This document shows positions 8,022 through 18,189 of a stretch of 51,039 nt of DNA, in pieces. The notes under the pieces were generated by a model, which had not been told where the DNA came from, did no database searches, and saw nothing but the letters and a program-made list of their open reading frames with translations. A program made the position numbers and the translations under genes. How positions within the stretch are numbered: position 1 is the first letter of the stretch; each line of letters starts with the position of its first letter. The DNA comes from Ectopseudomonas mendocina. GTDB lineage: Bacteria > Pseudomonadota > Gammaproteobacteria > Pseudomonadales > Pseudomonadaceae. The stretch is from the NCBI RefSeq assembly GCF_008041835.1, contig NZ_VRYE01000107.1, positions 1 to 51,039 of the forward strand, read 5' to 3'.

Positions 8022-9341
8022 ATGAATGCTGTAATCGCCGCAGTCGGCATCATGTTGATCCTGAGTCTCTGTCGCGTGCATGTGGTCGTGGCGCTGATCG
8101 TTGGGGCATTGGCCGGTGGTCTGCTCGGCGGCCTTGGGGTCGAGGGGACGCTGCAGGCTTTCAATCAGGGGCTTGGCGGTGGTGCGACAGTGGCACTGTC
8201 TTATGCGCTGCTGGGCGCCTTTGCAGTGGCCATCGCCAAATCCGGGCTGGCCCATGCGTTGGCGGACAAAGCACTGACGCTGGTCGAAAGGCAGCAGGAA
8301 GGTGCCGTTGGCGCGCTGAAATGGCTGTTGATCGGGTTATTGCTGGTGGTGGCGATCTCTTCGCAGAACCTGGTGCCGATCCATATCGCCTTCATTCCGC
8401 TGCTGGTACCACCGCTGCTGTATGTGTTGAGCAAGTTGCAACTGGATCGCCGGCTGATCGCCTGTGTGCTGACCTTCGGCCTGATCACGCCCTACATGTT
8501 CCTGCCAGTCGGTTTCGGCGGCATCTTCCTCAACGAGATCCTGCTGGCCAATGTCGCCAAGTCCGGGGTGGATGTCACGGGTATCAATGTCACCCAGGCG
8601 ATGTTCATTCCGGCCCTGGGCATGCTCTTCGGCCTGCTTGTCGCGGTGCTGTTCAGCTACCGTGGTAAACGCGTCTATGACCTGGAGAAAGTCGTGCAGG
8701 CCGAACGCGTGGACGTGCACTACAACCCGCTGAGCCTGCTGGTGGCAGGGTTGGCCATCGCGGCGGCGTTCGTCGTACAGCTCTGGCTGGATTCGATGAT
8801 CATCGGTGCACTGGTCGGTTTCGTGATCTTCTCGGTATCCGGTGTGGTGCGCTGGAAAGAGGCCGATGACCTGTTCACCGAAGGCATGAAGATGATGGCC
8901 ATGATCGGCTTCATCATGATCGCTGCTGCCGGCTTCGCCGAGGTGATGAAGACCACCGGCGAGGTCAAGACGCTGGTGGACAGCTCCGCAGAATTGATCG
9001 GTCACAACAAGGCGATCGGAGCGCTGCTGATGTTGCTGGTCGGCCTGCTGGTGACCATGGGCATCGGCTCGTCCTTTTCCACTGTCCCGATCATCGCCGC
9101 GATTTTCGTACCGCTGGGCGTGCAACTGGGTTTCAGCCCGCTGGCCATCGTCTGCATCGTCGGTACGGCCGGTGCTCTGGGCGATGCCGGCTCACCCGCC
9201 TCGGACTCGACGCTTGGACCGACGTCCGGGCTCAATGCCGACGGCCAGCACAACCACATCTGGGACAGCGTGGTACCCACCTTCCTGCACTACAATCTGC
9301 CCTTGCTGGTGTTCGGTTGGGCAGCCGCTATGCTTTTGTGA
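8022..9341 (+). CDS. Na+/H+ antiporter of the NhaC-like / YuiF family
   Basis: A 439-residue inner-membrane transporter with roughly 11-12 hydrophobic segments, starting directly with one (MNAVIAAVGIMLILSL). It resembles the Na_H_antiport_2/NhaC-type antiporters, with the family-typical run GALGDAGSPASDSTLGPTSG near the C-terminus. The start at 8022 follows AGGTGGA; an in-frame ATG at 8010 is less well spaced. It is divergent from the broken chemoreceptor across 200 bases that must hold both promoters. A TTTTGACA-like -35 stretch occurs near 7940, but I cannot assign it safely. Cation antiport is the family expectation; amino-acid exchange has been seen in relatives. Confidence 0.8.
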   Translation: MNAVIAAVGIMLILSLCRVHVVVALIVGALAGGLLGGLGVEGTLQAFNQGLGGGATVALSYALLGAFAVAIAKSGLAHALADKALTLVERQQEGAVGALKWLLIGLLLVVAISSQNLVPIHIAFIPLLVPPLLYVLSKLQLDRRLIACVLTFGLITPYMFLPVGFGGIFLNEILLANVAKSGVDVTGINVTQAMFIPALGMLFGLLVAVLFSYRGKRVYDLEKVVQAERVDVHYNPLSLLVAGLAIAAAFVVQLWLDSMIIGALVGFVIFSVSGVVRWKEADDLFTEGMKMMAMIGFIMIAAAGFAEVMKTTGEVKTLVDSSAELIGHNKAIGALLMLLVGLLVTMGIGSSFSTVPIIAAIFVPLGVQLGFSPLAIVCIVGTAGALGDAGSPASDSTLGPTSGLNADGQHNHIWDSVVPTFLHYNLPLLVFGWAAAMLL

Positions 9342-9466
9342 GGCGTGGCTGACGCCGAACTGAAGTTGTCGGCACCTTGGGTCGCTTAACTCCTGAACGG
9401 GGCTGCCGATAGACGGGTAGCTCCGTTTTTGCCTTGGCTTCGCGCAAGGACAACGCGTTCTTGCGT

Positions 9467-10464
9467 CCTTTGCAGCAAATCAAGGTCAATCTTGACGATA
9501 TCGCAGCGGGTGAGGGCGACCTGACCCGGCGTCTGCCGGTCACCAGTCAGGACTAACTGGGGCAACTGGCTGGGTCATTCAACCGCTTCGTCGAGAAGGT
9601 GCATAGCCTGGTGCGGCAGATCGTCGAAATGGCCGGACAGCTTACGGAATTGGTCGGCCAGGTTTCGGATCAGGCGCAGCGTTCCGAGCAGGCCATGGCG
9701 CAACAGCGGCATGAAACCGATCAGGTGGCTACGGCAATCAACGAAATGTCGGCAGCCGCGCATGAGGTCGCCAAAAGTGCACAAAACGCCGCCGAAGCTG
9801 CGCAGCAGACCGACCGTGAAGGCAACGCGGCCAAAAGCGTGGTCGACGGCAGTATCAGCAGCACTCACTCGCTGGTGGAGGACATTCGCAACAGCGGTGT
9901 GTCACTCGACAGTCTGCAGCAGGATGTAGAGTCGATCGTCAGCGTGCTCGATGTGATTCGCTCCATCGCCGAGCAGACCAACCTGCTGGCACTCAACGCG
10001 GCCATCGAAGCGGCGCGTGCCGGCGAGGCCGGACGGGGTTTCGCTGTGGTCGCCGATGAAGTGCGCGCCCTGGCCAGTCGCACGCAGCAGAGCACCCAGG
10101 AAATTCAGGGCATGATCGACCGTCTGCAGCAGGGCACGCAGCAGGCGGTGACCGCGATGCGGCGCTCCAGCGATGCCGGCGAGCTGACCAGCGAGCAGGC
10201 CAACAAGGCCGATGAATCACTCGATGCCATCGCCCGGCTGATCGCCACCATCAACGCCATGAACGCGCAGATCGCCAGTGCTGCGGAAGAACAGACGGCG
10301 GTAGCCGAGGAGATCAACCGCAGCGTGCATCAGATTGCGGTTGCCGTGGACAGCGTCGCTGATGAAGCCGAACGCGGCGCGCAGACCGCGCGTAGTCTGG
10401 CGGGGCTTGGTGAGCGTTTTGGAGTGCTGGTGCGGCAGTTCCGTATCTGTTTCTGCAACGAGCT

Positions 10465-10468
<4 letters not shown>
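9467..10468 (+). pseudogene. Decayed methyl-accepting chemotaxis protein, 5' end lost
   Basis: The remnant starts inside the HAMP domain (PLQQIKVNLDDIAAGEGDLT) and has lost the sensor and both membrane segments. A TAA at 9554-9556 interrupts TSQD*LGQLAGSFNRF, where relatives have Glu. From a GTG at 9599 the frame is open for 289 residues and covers the whole signalling domain, including the conserved tip RSIAEQTNLLALNAAIEAAR. A soluble receptor fragment could still be made, but I see no ribosome-binding site at 9599. Its HAMP motif GEGDLTRRL matches the broken receptor at 5.7-7.8 kb, so they may be paralogs. Its 3' end overlaps ybiT, which runs the other way, by four bases. Confidence 0.85.
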
Positions 10469-12051
<1,583 letters not shown>

Positions 12052-12340
12052 GGGGCTTACCTATCAGTAGCTGAGGTGTGCTGCTTGGAAAGAGATAGCG
12101 CTTCATGCCTAATCTGCCCGGCACTAAGCAAGGCAACTGAGCCGGCGCACAGGCGCGAGGCCAACACCCAGCCGGCAGATAGCCGCTAAGGCTGATGAAG
12201 CATGGGTGGGCATGTCGGTATCGTGACGCCGGGGCTCGGGATGGCGTCAGGTGCGCAATGGTAACACTTGGAGCCTGCAACTTCAGCTCTGCCGGTATTT
12301 TGCCCCGAGCAGCCGATTTCCTATATGCGTGGGCGCAGTT
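12052..12340. other. Gap between ybiT and the decayed patatin gene
   Basis: About 290 bases hold no convincing gene on either strand. The ybiT promoter must lie here, but I see no confident -35/-10 pair. GC content drops little, and no repeat of the REP families found elsewhere in the window is present. Confidence 0.5.
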
Positions 12341-13356
12341 TCAGTTCCGGCGTGGGCTTGGGGCGCCTGTGGCGGGGTGGCTGTCCGGGTGTTGCTCGAT
12401 CAGCTGGGCGATCTCCCGCAGTTTACCGAGCATGGCCTGGGCCAGCCCGGCCTGGGTGCGATGCAGGCCGGTGTCCGGATTCTGTTGCAGGTCACTCAGG
12501 CCTTTGAAGGCATAGCTGTAGCGCTTGGCATCGGCAGTGAAGAAACGCTGGTAAGCCTGCACCGGTTGGCCCCAGGTCGAGGCCGAAGGTGGGGCGTTTG
12601 GGCAGCGCGGCATCGAAGAAAAGGATGGGGAAGTTGGAGCTTATGCCGCCATCGGAGAACCAGCAGCGTTCCAGCGTCTTCTTGCTCTTGCGGTAGTCCA
12701 CGGCATGCAGTGGTACGGCGCTGAGCAGCACGGGGAAGCTCAGGCTCATGCGCACCGCGACGATCACCGGCAGATCATCGGGTAATGGCAGGCGCAGGTA
12801 GCCATCACTGCGCGCCACCCAGCGACGCGAACAGCAAGACCCAGAACCAAACCAGCACATTGGCGCTGCTGGCAGCGCTCCACCACTGGGGGGCGGGCCA
12901 GCAAGGCATCGGTCAGGGCAGTGAAGCTGCGCCGTTTGAGCATGATCTGCAATGGAGCGAACAGCCGTACGCCGGGACTTTTGTCTTTGTTTTGCAAAAT
13001 GGCGATGAAGGTATCGAACAGCGTGCGCATGACCGGGTTCGGTCTGAACAGCGCCAGCAGCTTGGTACCATGGCCACTTGCTGCGGGCAGGCAGAGGTGT
13101 GCCGGCAGTCGTTAGATAGCGGCGAAGCCGCCAGGCTCATTGCCGAGTTCACCGTGCTGGTAACGCTGACGCCCCAGCTCGGCGGCAGCGGCTGCCGCAG
13201 CATCGGTGGCACCTGCGCTGGTACCCCGATGCTGCGCAGACGAAATGCCTTGGCGATCTCGGTAATGGCCAGCGGGTAGACGATGCCGCTGGTGATACCG
13301 CCTTTCATGATCAGGTCGCATTCCCTGGCGAATACCGCCTGGCGCGAATCGCTCAT
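12341..13356 (-). pseudogene. Decayed patatin-like phospholipase
   Basis: The gene begins well: AAGGAG then ATG at 13356 and the patatin start (MSDSRQAVFARECDLIMKGG, then ITSGIVYPLAI). A frameshift at about 13224-13227 breaks the nucleophile elbow; the neighbouring frame reads GTSAGA, the expected GxSxG. That frame meets a TAA at 13112-13114, resumes (LFDTFIAILQNKDKSPGVRLF), shifts again near 12.83 kb into the segment holding the catalytic Asp (WFSDGGISSNFPILFFDAAL), and shifts again near 12.57 kb into the C-terminus (GLSDLQQNPDTGLHRTQAGL). At least three frameshifts and one nonsense codon exclude function. It is a different patatin subfamily from the intact gene at 1-2 kb. Confidence 0.88.
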
Positions 13357-13655
13357 CTACTGCTCCTTGTCATCATGTCGAATGCTGGCGCGGGCATGAT
13401 AGAAGTCTTTGCAGGCGATCTGCCGGTATCGCCGGATGCATATGCAGGCAGTGGTGCCAGCCGAGGCACCCCGGTTTGGCGCGCTTACGCTTCGTCTGTG
13501 GCTGCTGGCAAATTGCCTTCCCGTCTCCATGCGTCTAGCATTCGTTACTTGTACATGCGCCAGGCTTTGCCGTTCGCACAGATGAAGGCATGTACGCAGA
13601 GGCCATTGCCTTGGTGCTAGGCTCCTCATAGGGATTGTTCAATTAGCGGGAATCC
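13357..13655. other. Gap between the decayed patatin gene and the GGDEF gene
   Basis: These 299 bases separate two divergent genes and should carry both promoters. No gene, repeat or clear promoter consensus was recognised. The segment 13600-13655 before the GGDEF start is locally AT-richer. Confidence 0.5.
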
Positions 13656-14825
13656 ATGGTCGCGACCGTTATCCTCGGCATGCTCTGCGTGTATCTGCTG
13701 TGCTTTTCCGTGATGTTTTTGCTGATCAGCACACGGCTCAGTGGCAGGACAATGGGCATGGAAGTCTTTGCCCTGGGCAATCTGCTGCTCGGCATTGCCT
13801 ATATCCTGCAATTGAGCAGTGGCCCGTCGGAGTGGGGGCTGCTTAGTGTGGTCAATCACACGCTGACGCTCAGCGCTCCGGTGGCCTATGTGCTGGGCGC
13901 GCTGCGTTTCTTTGGGCAGTCCACAGCATTGGTGCAGCCATTATTGGGGTTGGCGCTGGTCTATTCGTTGCTCCAGGTACTGGTGCAGTACGGGTTTGGC
14001 AGCGAGGCGCGCCATGCGATGCTGGCTGCTGTGTGTACGACGTTGTTCATGGCCATGACGTTCACCCTGCTGTACGGCGTGCGTACCTTTGCCCGCGACC
14101 TGCGTATCGAGATGGTTGTCTTTGCCCTGCTGATCGGCGGTCTGGGCGTGCTCAACGCAATGAAGTTTATGAAGATTATCGAGCTCGGTTTACCGGCGCT
14201 GGATATGAGCAGCATTTTCCAGAAGGTGTTCTACATCTACATGTCGTTCCTGGCGACGGTGTTGCCGCCCTGCGTGATATGGCTGGTGCTGTGTCGCCTC
14301 ACCGACGACTTGCGTGCACTGGCCGCTCATGACCCATTGACCCGTCTGCTCAATAGGCGTGGCCTGATGGCGGCTCTGGAGCAGTACTTCCGCTCGCGTA
14401 CGGCTGTCGCTGCCTACCTGCTCATCGTCGATGTCGATCATTTCAAGGGCATCAATGACACCTACGGCCACAAAGTCGGCGATCTCATTTTGAGTCGCGT
14501 CGCCCAACTGCTCAAAGCCTGCGCGCGCCAGGGCGACCTGATCTGCAGGCTCGGTGGTGAGGAATTCGTGGTCATCGCGCTGGCTACCGACAAGGCCGGA
14601 GCCCTGCAACTGGCCGAACGCATACGTGACGCGATCGAGCAGGAGGAAGTGCTGCAAAGCGGCTTGCAGCAGGGGATTCGCTGTACGGTAACCGTGGGTG
14701 TTTCAGACCGCTTCAGCAGCGCGCAAGCATTCGACGAGCGTTTGCAGGAGGCCGATACAGCGCTGTATTGGGGCAAGACGCATGGACGCAACAGGGTGGA
14801 GTGGGGCGGCGTGCCGGCGGCTTAG
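13656..14825 (+). CDS. Membrane diguanylate cyclase (GGDEF)
   Basis: A 389-residue inner-membrane protein with about six or seven hydrophobic segments in residues 1-220, followed by a C-terminal GGDEF domain (about 225-385). The active-site motif is GGEEF (in CRLGGEEFVVIA), a functional variant, preceded by the metal-binding DVDHFKGINDTYGHKVGD. It is therefore likely to make cyclic di-GMP. No RxxD inhibitory site is seen at the usual place five residues before GGEEF, so product inhibition may be weak. The membrane part has no ligand-binding domain I can name. The start follows only a weak GCGGGAA site. Confidence 0.88.
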   Translation: MVATVILGMLCVYLLCFSVMFLLISTRLSGRTMGMEVFALGNLLLGIAYILQLSSGPSEWGLLSVVNHTLTLSAPVAYVLGALRFFGQSTALVQPLLGLALVYSLLQVLVQYGFGSEARHAMLAAVCTTLFMAMTFTLLYGVRTFARDLRIEMVVFALLIGGLGVLNAMKFMKIIELGLPALDMSSIFQKVFYIYMSFLATVLPPCVIWLVLCRLTDDLRALAAHDPLTRLLNRRGLMAALEQYFRSRTAVAAYLLIVDVDHFKGINDTYGHKVGDLILSRVAQLLKACARQGDLICRLGGEEFVVIALATDKAGALQLAERIRDAIEQEEVLQSGLQQGIRCTVTVGVSDRFSSAQAFDERLQEADTALYWGKTHGRNRVEWGGVPAA

Positions 14826-14963
14826 CCGTGCGCCGACAGGCCAGGTGTGGCGCTGTCCTGTTGCAGGAGTCCTGCTCCTTCCGATGGAGGCCTTGCGGCT
14901 GGCGTGGGCGTGGCGCTTGGCGAATAATCCGTGGCCCGTCGTACTCGATCAGCAGGGATCATC

Positions 14964-15842
14964 ATGAGCGCCACGCAACCGCCCCTCGTTCTGTCTATCC
15001 AGTCGCATGTCGCCTGGGGCCATGTCGGCAATGCTGCTGCGGTCTTCCCGTTGCAGCGCCTGGGGTTCGAGGTGCTGCCGATCCATACCGTGCAATTTTC
15101 CAATCACACCGGCTATGGCCAGTTCCGTGGCCAGGTGTTCGGTGCCGAGCATGTGCGCGAGGTGCTGCTCGGGCTGCGTGAGCGCGGTGTGCTGCAACGG
15201 CTGTCGGCGGTGCTGTCCGGTTACCTGGGCGACGCCGATAGCGGGCGGGTGATTCTCGAGGTCGTGGGCGAAATTCGCCAGCACAACCCCAGCGTGCGTT
15301 ACCTGTGCGACCCGGTGATGGGCGACGTTGGCAGAGGTGTGTTCGTCAATCCGGCGATTCCCGACTTTTTGCGTGACCAGGCGCTGCCCTGCGCCAATAT
15401 CATTACGCCCAATCAGTTCGAGTTCGAGCTGCTCACCGGCGCGAAACCGGCCAGCCTGCAGGACGCGGTGAAGATCGCCCGGCAGCTGCGCGGCCGTGGC
15501 CCGGATGTGGTGGTGGTCACCAGCCTGGCGACGCCGGATATCGCAGATAGCGAGCTGGGCACCCTGGCCGTGAACGGCGAGGGTGCCTGGCTGGTGACCA
15601 CGCCGCGGCTGGCCCTGCATCCCCTGCCCAACGGCATGGGTGACGTGTTCTCGGCCACGCTTCTGGGCCGCTTGTTGGCCGGACAGCCCTTGCCGCAGGC
15701 GCTGGAGCTGGCGACGGCAACCCTTTACGCACTGGTCGGGCAGACCGCCCAAGGTGCGCGTGATCTGCCACTGGTGGCGGAGCAGGAACAGATCGTGGCG
15801 CCTGCCAAGCGTTTCGTCGCGCGTCAGATCAGCAATGGCTGA
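14964..15842 (+). CDS. pdxY: Pyridoxal kinase PdxY
   Basis: A 292-residue ribokinase-fold enzyme that phosphorylates pyridoxal in the vitamin B6 salvage pathway. Motifs are the substrate-side SIQSHVAWGHVGNAA (about residue 12), LSGYLGDADSG, the DPVMGD segment, and the C-terminal anion hole with the catalytic Asp in NGMGDVFSATLLG. The ATG at 14964 gives the family N-terminus MSATQPPLVLSIQSHVAWG; an in-frame ATG-like start further upstream would add an unlikely extension. It stands alone between a GGDEF gene and a nitroreductase on the same strand. Confidence 0.93.
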   Translation: MSATQPPLVLSIQSHVAWGHVGNAAAVFPLQRLGFEVLPIHTVQFSNHTGYGQFRGQVFGAEHVREVLLGLRERGVLQRLSAVLSGYLGDADSGRVILEVVGEIRQHNPSVRYLCDPVMGDVGRGVFVNPAIPDFLRDQALPCANIITPNQFEFELLTGAKPASLQDAVKIARQLRGRGPDVVVVTSLATPDIADSELGTLAVNGEGAWLVTTPRLALHPLPNGMGDVFSATLLGRLLAGQPLPQALELATATLYALVGQTAQGARDLPLVAEQEQIVAPAKRFVARQISNG

Positions 15843-15998
15843 GGATGGCGCTGTGCGACGCCGGTCTGTATGGGCTAGACGCGAGAGATTTGCATTTTTG
15901 CCCTGCAAGGCCAGGGGCAGATGACCGCTTTTGTGTTGCCTTGGCATGCGTCAGACTCACTTTCATTTCGCTGCATCCATTCGATCAGGAGGTTGTCC

Positions 15999-16649
15999 AT
16001 GAACCCCGTTTCCTTCGCGCGCCAGCGCTACACCACCAAGGCCTATGATGCCAGCCGCCAGGTGGAGCAGGCGGTTATCGACGAGTTGCTCGAGTTGCTG
16101 CGTCTGTCGCCATCTTCGGTCAACTCGCAACCGTGGCATTTCGTCGTGGCCAGCACCGCCGAGGGCAAGGCGCGCCTGGCCAAGGGCGCGCAGGGCGGCT
16201 TCGCCTACAACCAGGCGAAGATCCTCAATGCCTCGCATGTGATCCTGATCTGTGTCCGTCGCGATCTCGACGACGCCTATCTGGCCGATCTGCTGCAGCA
16301 GGAGGCCGATGATGGGCGTTTCCGTGACGAGGAGGCGCGCACCACCCAGCACAACACGCGGCGCAGCTATGTCGAACTGCACCGTGGCCTGGGCGACATC
16401 CCGCACTGGACGGAGAAGCAGGCCTACCTGGCGCTCGGCACCCTGCTTCTGGGGGCTGCTGCCAAGGGGATCGATGCCACGCCGATGGAGGGCATCGACC
16501 GTCAGGTGCTGGACGCCGAACTGGGCCTGGCCGCGCAGGGCTTGAACTGCGTGGTGGCCGTGGCCCTGGGGTATCGTAGTGACAGCGATTTCAACGCCGC
16601 ACTGCCGAAGTCGCGCCTGCCTGCCGAGCGGGTCTTCACTCACCTCTGA
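15999..16649 (+). CDS. nfsB: Oxygen-insensitive NAD(P)H nitroreductase, NfsB type
   Basis: A 216-residue FMN-dependent nitroreductase that reduces nitroaromatics and quinones. The FMN-binding N-terminus RQRYTTKAYD, the LLRLSPSSVNSQPWHF segment (about residues 30-46) and the C-terminal GAAAKGIDATPMEGID are typical of the E. coli NfsB group. The start at 15999 follows AGGAGG seven bases upstream; the frame is open further up without a good site. Its 3' end overlaps the remnant of a lysR gene on the other strand by 14 bases. Confidence 0.9.
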   Translation: MNPVSFARQRYTTKAYDASRQVEQAVIDELLELLRLSPSSVNSQPWHFVVASTAEGKARLAKGAQGGFAYNQAKILNASHVILICVRRDLDDAYLADLLQQEADDGRFRDEEARTTQHNTRRSYVELHRGLGDIPHWTEKQAYLALGTLLLGAAAKGIDATPMEGIDRQVLDAELGLAAQGLNCVVAVALGYRSDSDFNAALPKSRLPAERVFTHL

Positions 16650-16900
16650 GGTCTGCCTGGGCCAGTGGCATACGCGGCGTCGTCAGCGCAGGCTGGTCCA
16701 GCAATTCATCGAGAATATCCAAGCGAAACTGGCGCTGCAGGGTGACGGCGAAGAACTGCTCGGCGATCTCGGGAATCTCGGCATATAGATGGAGTGCACC
16801 GGATTGCAGTTCGTCCTGCACCACCACCGCCGGCAGCAGCGCCAGGTCGCCGGAGTCCCTGGCCAGCAGGCGCAGCATGGCCATGTCGTCGACCTCGACC
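16636..16900 (-). pseudogene. C-terminal remnant of a NhaR-like LysR regulator
   Basis: The last 88 or so codons of a LysR-type regulator remain: VVEVDDMAMLRLLARDSGDL, then an LLPAVVVQDEL segment and FAVTLQRQFRLDILDELL. This is the C-terminal half of the effector-binding domain and resembles NhaR-like regulators. The DNA-binding helix-turn-helix and everything upstream are gone. Homology stops near 16900, where the opposite-strand dabA remnant begins. It cannot be a functional regulator. Confidence 0.78.
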
Positions 16901-17233
16901 ACCGACAACCAGCGTTTTGGCAGTGGCAACAAGGTGCTGCACAACGTGGTGGGCGGCAATATCGGGGTATTCGAAGGCAACGGTGGCGATCTGCGCTTCG
17001 GCCTGGCGCGCCAGTCGCTGCACGATGGCCAGCGCTGGCTACACCGGCCGCTGCGTCTGAGCGTGATCATCACTGCGCCGCGCTCGATGATCGAACAGGT
17101 GATCGCCAGCCATCAGGTGGTGCGCGAGCTGGTCGAGCATGCCTGGCTGTATCTGCTGAGGTTGGACGATGATCGCGCTGCGTCACTGCAGATTCGCGAC
17201 GCTAGCGGATGGCGGGCAGTGCTCGGGGATTGA
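16901..17233 (+). pseudogene. C-terminal remnant of dabA (DUF2309 inorganic-carbon transporter subunit)
   Basis: About 110 codons remain, starting TDNQRFGSGNKVLHNVVGG and continuing with GVFEGNGGDLRFGLARQSL, then RPLRLSVIITAPRSMIEQVI and a GW-type ending. This matches the C-terminus of DabA, the zinc protein of the DabAB bicarbonate/CO2 accumulation pump. More than 80% of the gene is missing, including the catalytic zinc site, and there is no dabB. The remnant abuts a lysR remnant on the other strand. An open frame continues backwards to 16742 only because it is antisense to that lysR piece. Confidence 0.78.
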
Positions 17234-17279
17234 GGTGCATCCGCGTCTTGCGGGTCGTGCCGGGCGGCGTGCAGAACAT

Positions 17280-17675
17280 TCACTGTGGCAGCTTGGCGAT
17301 CACCTTGATCTCGAAATCGAAGCCGGCTAGCCAGGTCACGCCAAGGGCCGTCACCGTCGGGTAGGGCGCTTCGCCCCAGTAGTCGGCTGCCACCTCCCAG
17401 ATGGTTTCGAACTTGGCGTGCGGGTCGATCATGAAGAGGGTGGTGTCGACCACATCTTCGAAGCTGCAACCGGCTTCGGCGAGAATCGTGTTGAGATTGG
17501 CGAAGGTGCGGCGAACCTGGTCGTGCAGATCCGGTTCCGGCGAGCCGTCCTTGCGACTGCCGACCTGGCCGGAGACGAACAGAAAACCGTTGCTGCGAAT
17601 GGCCGGGGAGTAGCGATGCCGCTCGTACAGGGCGTGGCGTTCTGCCGGGAAAACCACATCACGTTTGCTATTCAT
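17280..17675 (-). CDS. RidA/YjgF-family protein lacking the deaminase arginine
   Basis: A 131-residue member of the Rid superfamily, which forms trimers that in RidA hydrolyse reactive enamine/imine intermediates from PLP enzymes. The fold is recognisable from FLFVSGQVGSRKDGS, QVRRTFANLNTILAEAG and FEIKVIAKLPQ at the C-terminus. True RidA has an essential Arg in a PARS-type motif; here the same place reads PTVTALGV, so the Arg is replaced. It probably belongs to one of the Rid4-7 groups with another, unknown activity. It stands alone on the minus strand next to the deletion scar. Confidence 0.83.
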   Translation of the reverse strand: MNSKRDVVFPAERHALYERHRYSPAIRSNGFLFVSGQVGSRKDGSPEPDLHDQVRRTFANLNTILAEAGCSFEDVVDTTLFMIDPHAKFETIWEVAADYWGEAPYPTVTALGVTWLAGFDFEIKVIAKLPQ

Positions 17676-17762
17676 GGGGACCTCCGTTGGAGCCAGTGCA
17701 GCCCGCTGTTATCGATAGCCGCGTCGGCTCGCAAACCAACGCGTCGAGCGTCTGAGCGAACC

Positions 17763-18041
17763 TCAGTCGCGATAGAACACCTGGATCAGGTGGTAGCCGA
17801 ACTGGGTTTTCACCGGGCCGTGTACTTCACGCAGCGCCTTCTTGAAGATCACCTGATCGACGGCGCGCACCATCTGCCCGGGGCGCACTTCACCGAGGTC
17901 GCCGCCTTTCTTGCCGGAAGGGCAGGTGGAATGCTTGCGCGCCAGTACGTCGAAGGCCTCGCCGGCCGCGATACGCTTTTTCAGGGCGTCGGCTTCTGCC
18001 TCGGTCTTGACCAGGATGTGGCGGGCCATTGCCTTTGCCAT
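17763..18041 (-). CDS. ppiC: Parvulin-type peptidyl-prolyl isomerase PpiC
   Basis: A 92-residue single-domain cytosolic parvulin that speeds cis-trans isomerisation of prolyl bonds. Family motifs are ARHILVK (about residue 6), FDVLARKHSTCPSGKKGGDL, GQMVRAVDQVIF and VKTQFGYHLIQV with the C-terminal catalytic His. The start at 18041 follows GAGGAG; the longer frame from 18110 is unlikely. It is divergent from the pilU-like gene, with about 150 bases between the two starts for both promoters. Confidence 0.93.
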   Translation of the reverse strand: MAKAMARHILVKTEAEADALKKRIAAGEAFDVLARKHSTCPSGKKGGDLGEVRPGQMVRAVDQVIFKKALREVHGPVKTQFGYHLIQVFYRD

Positions 18042-18189
18042 TGATGGGCTCCTCAATTCTGTTAGGGCGCTATTGTGCCAGCTTTGCTTGCGCCAGCAGA
18101 ATGGCGTCAATTGTCTGGGTCGTGCGTTGTCCGCTGCGCGAGCGAATCATGGCCTATGGTATTTCAATCGCGCTCACGGAAACGCCGCC

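Noticed and set aside
16742..17233. A 163-codon open frame on the plus strand as an intact hypothetical protein
   Set aside because: Only its last ~110 codons are homologous to DabA; the first part is antisense to the lysR remnant, and there is no ribosome-binding site.
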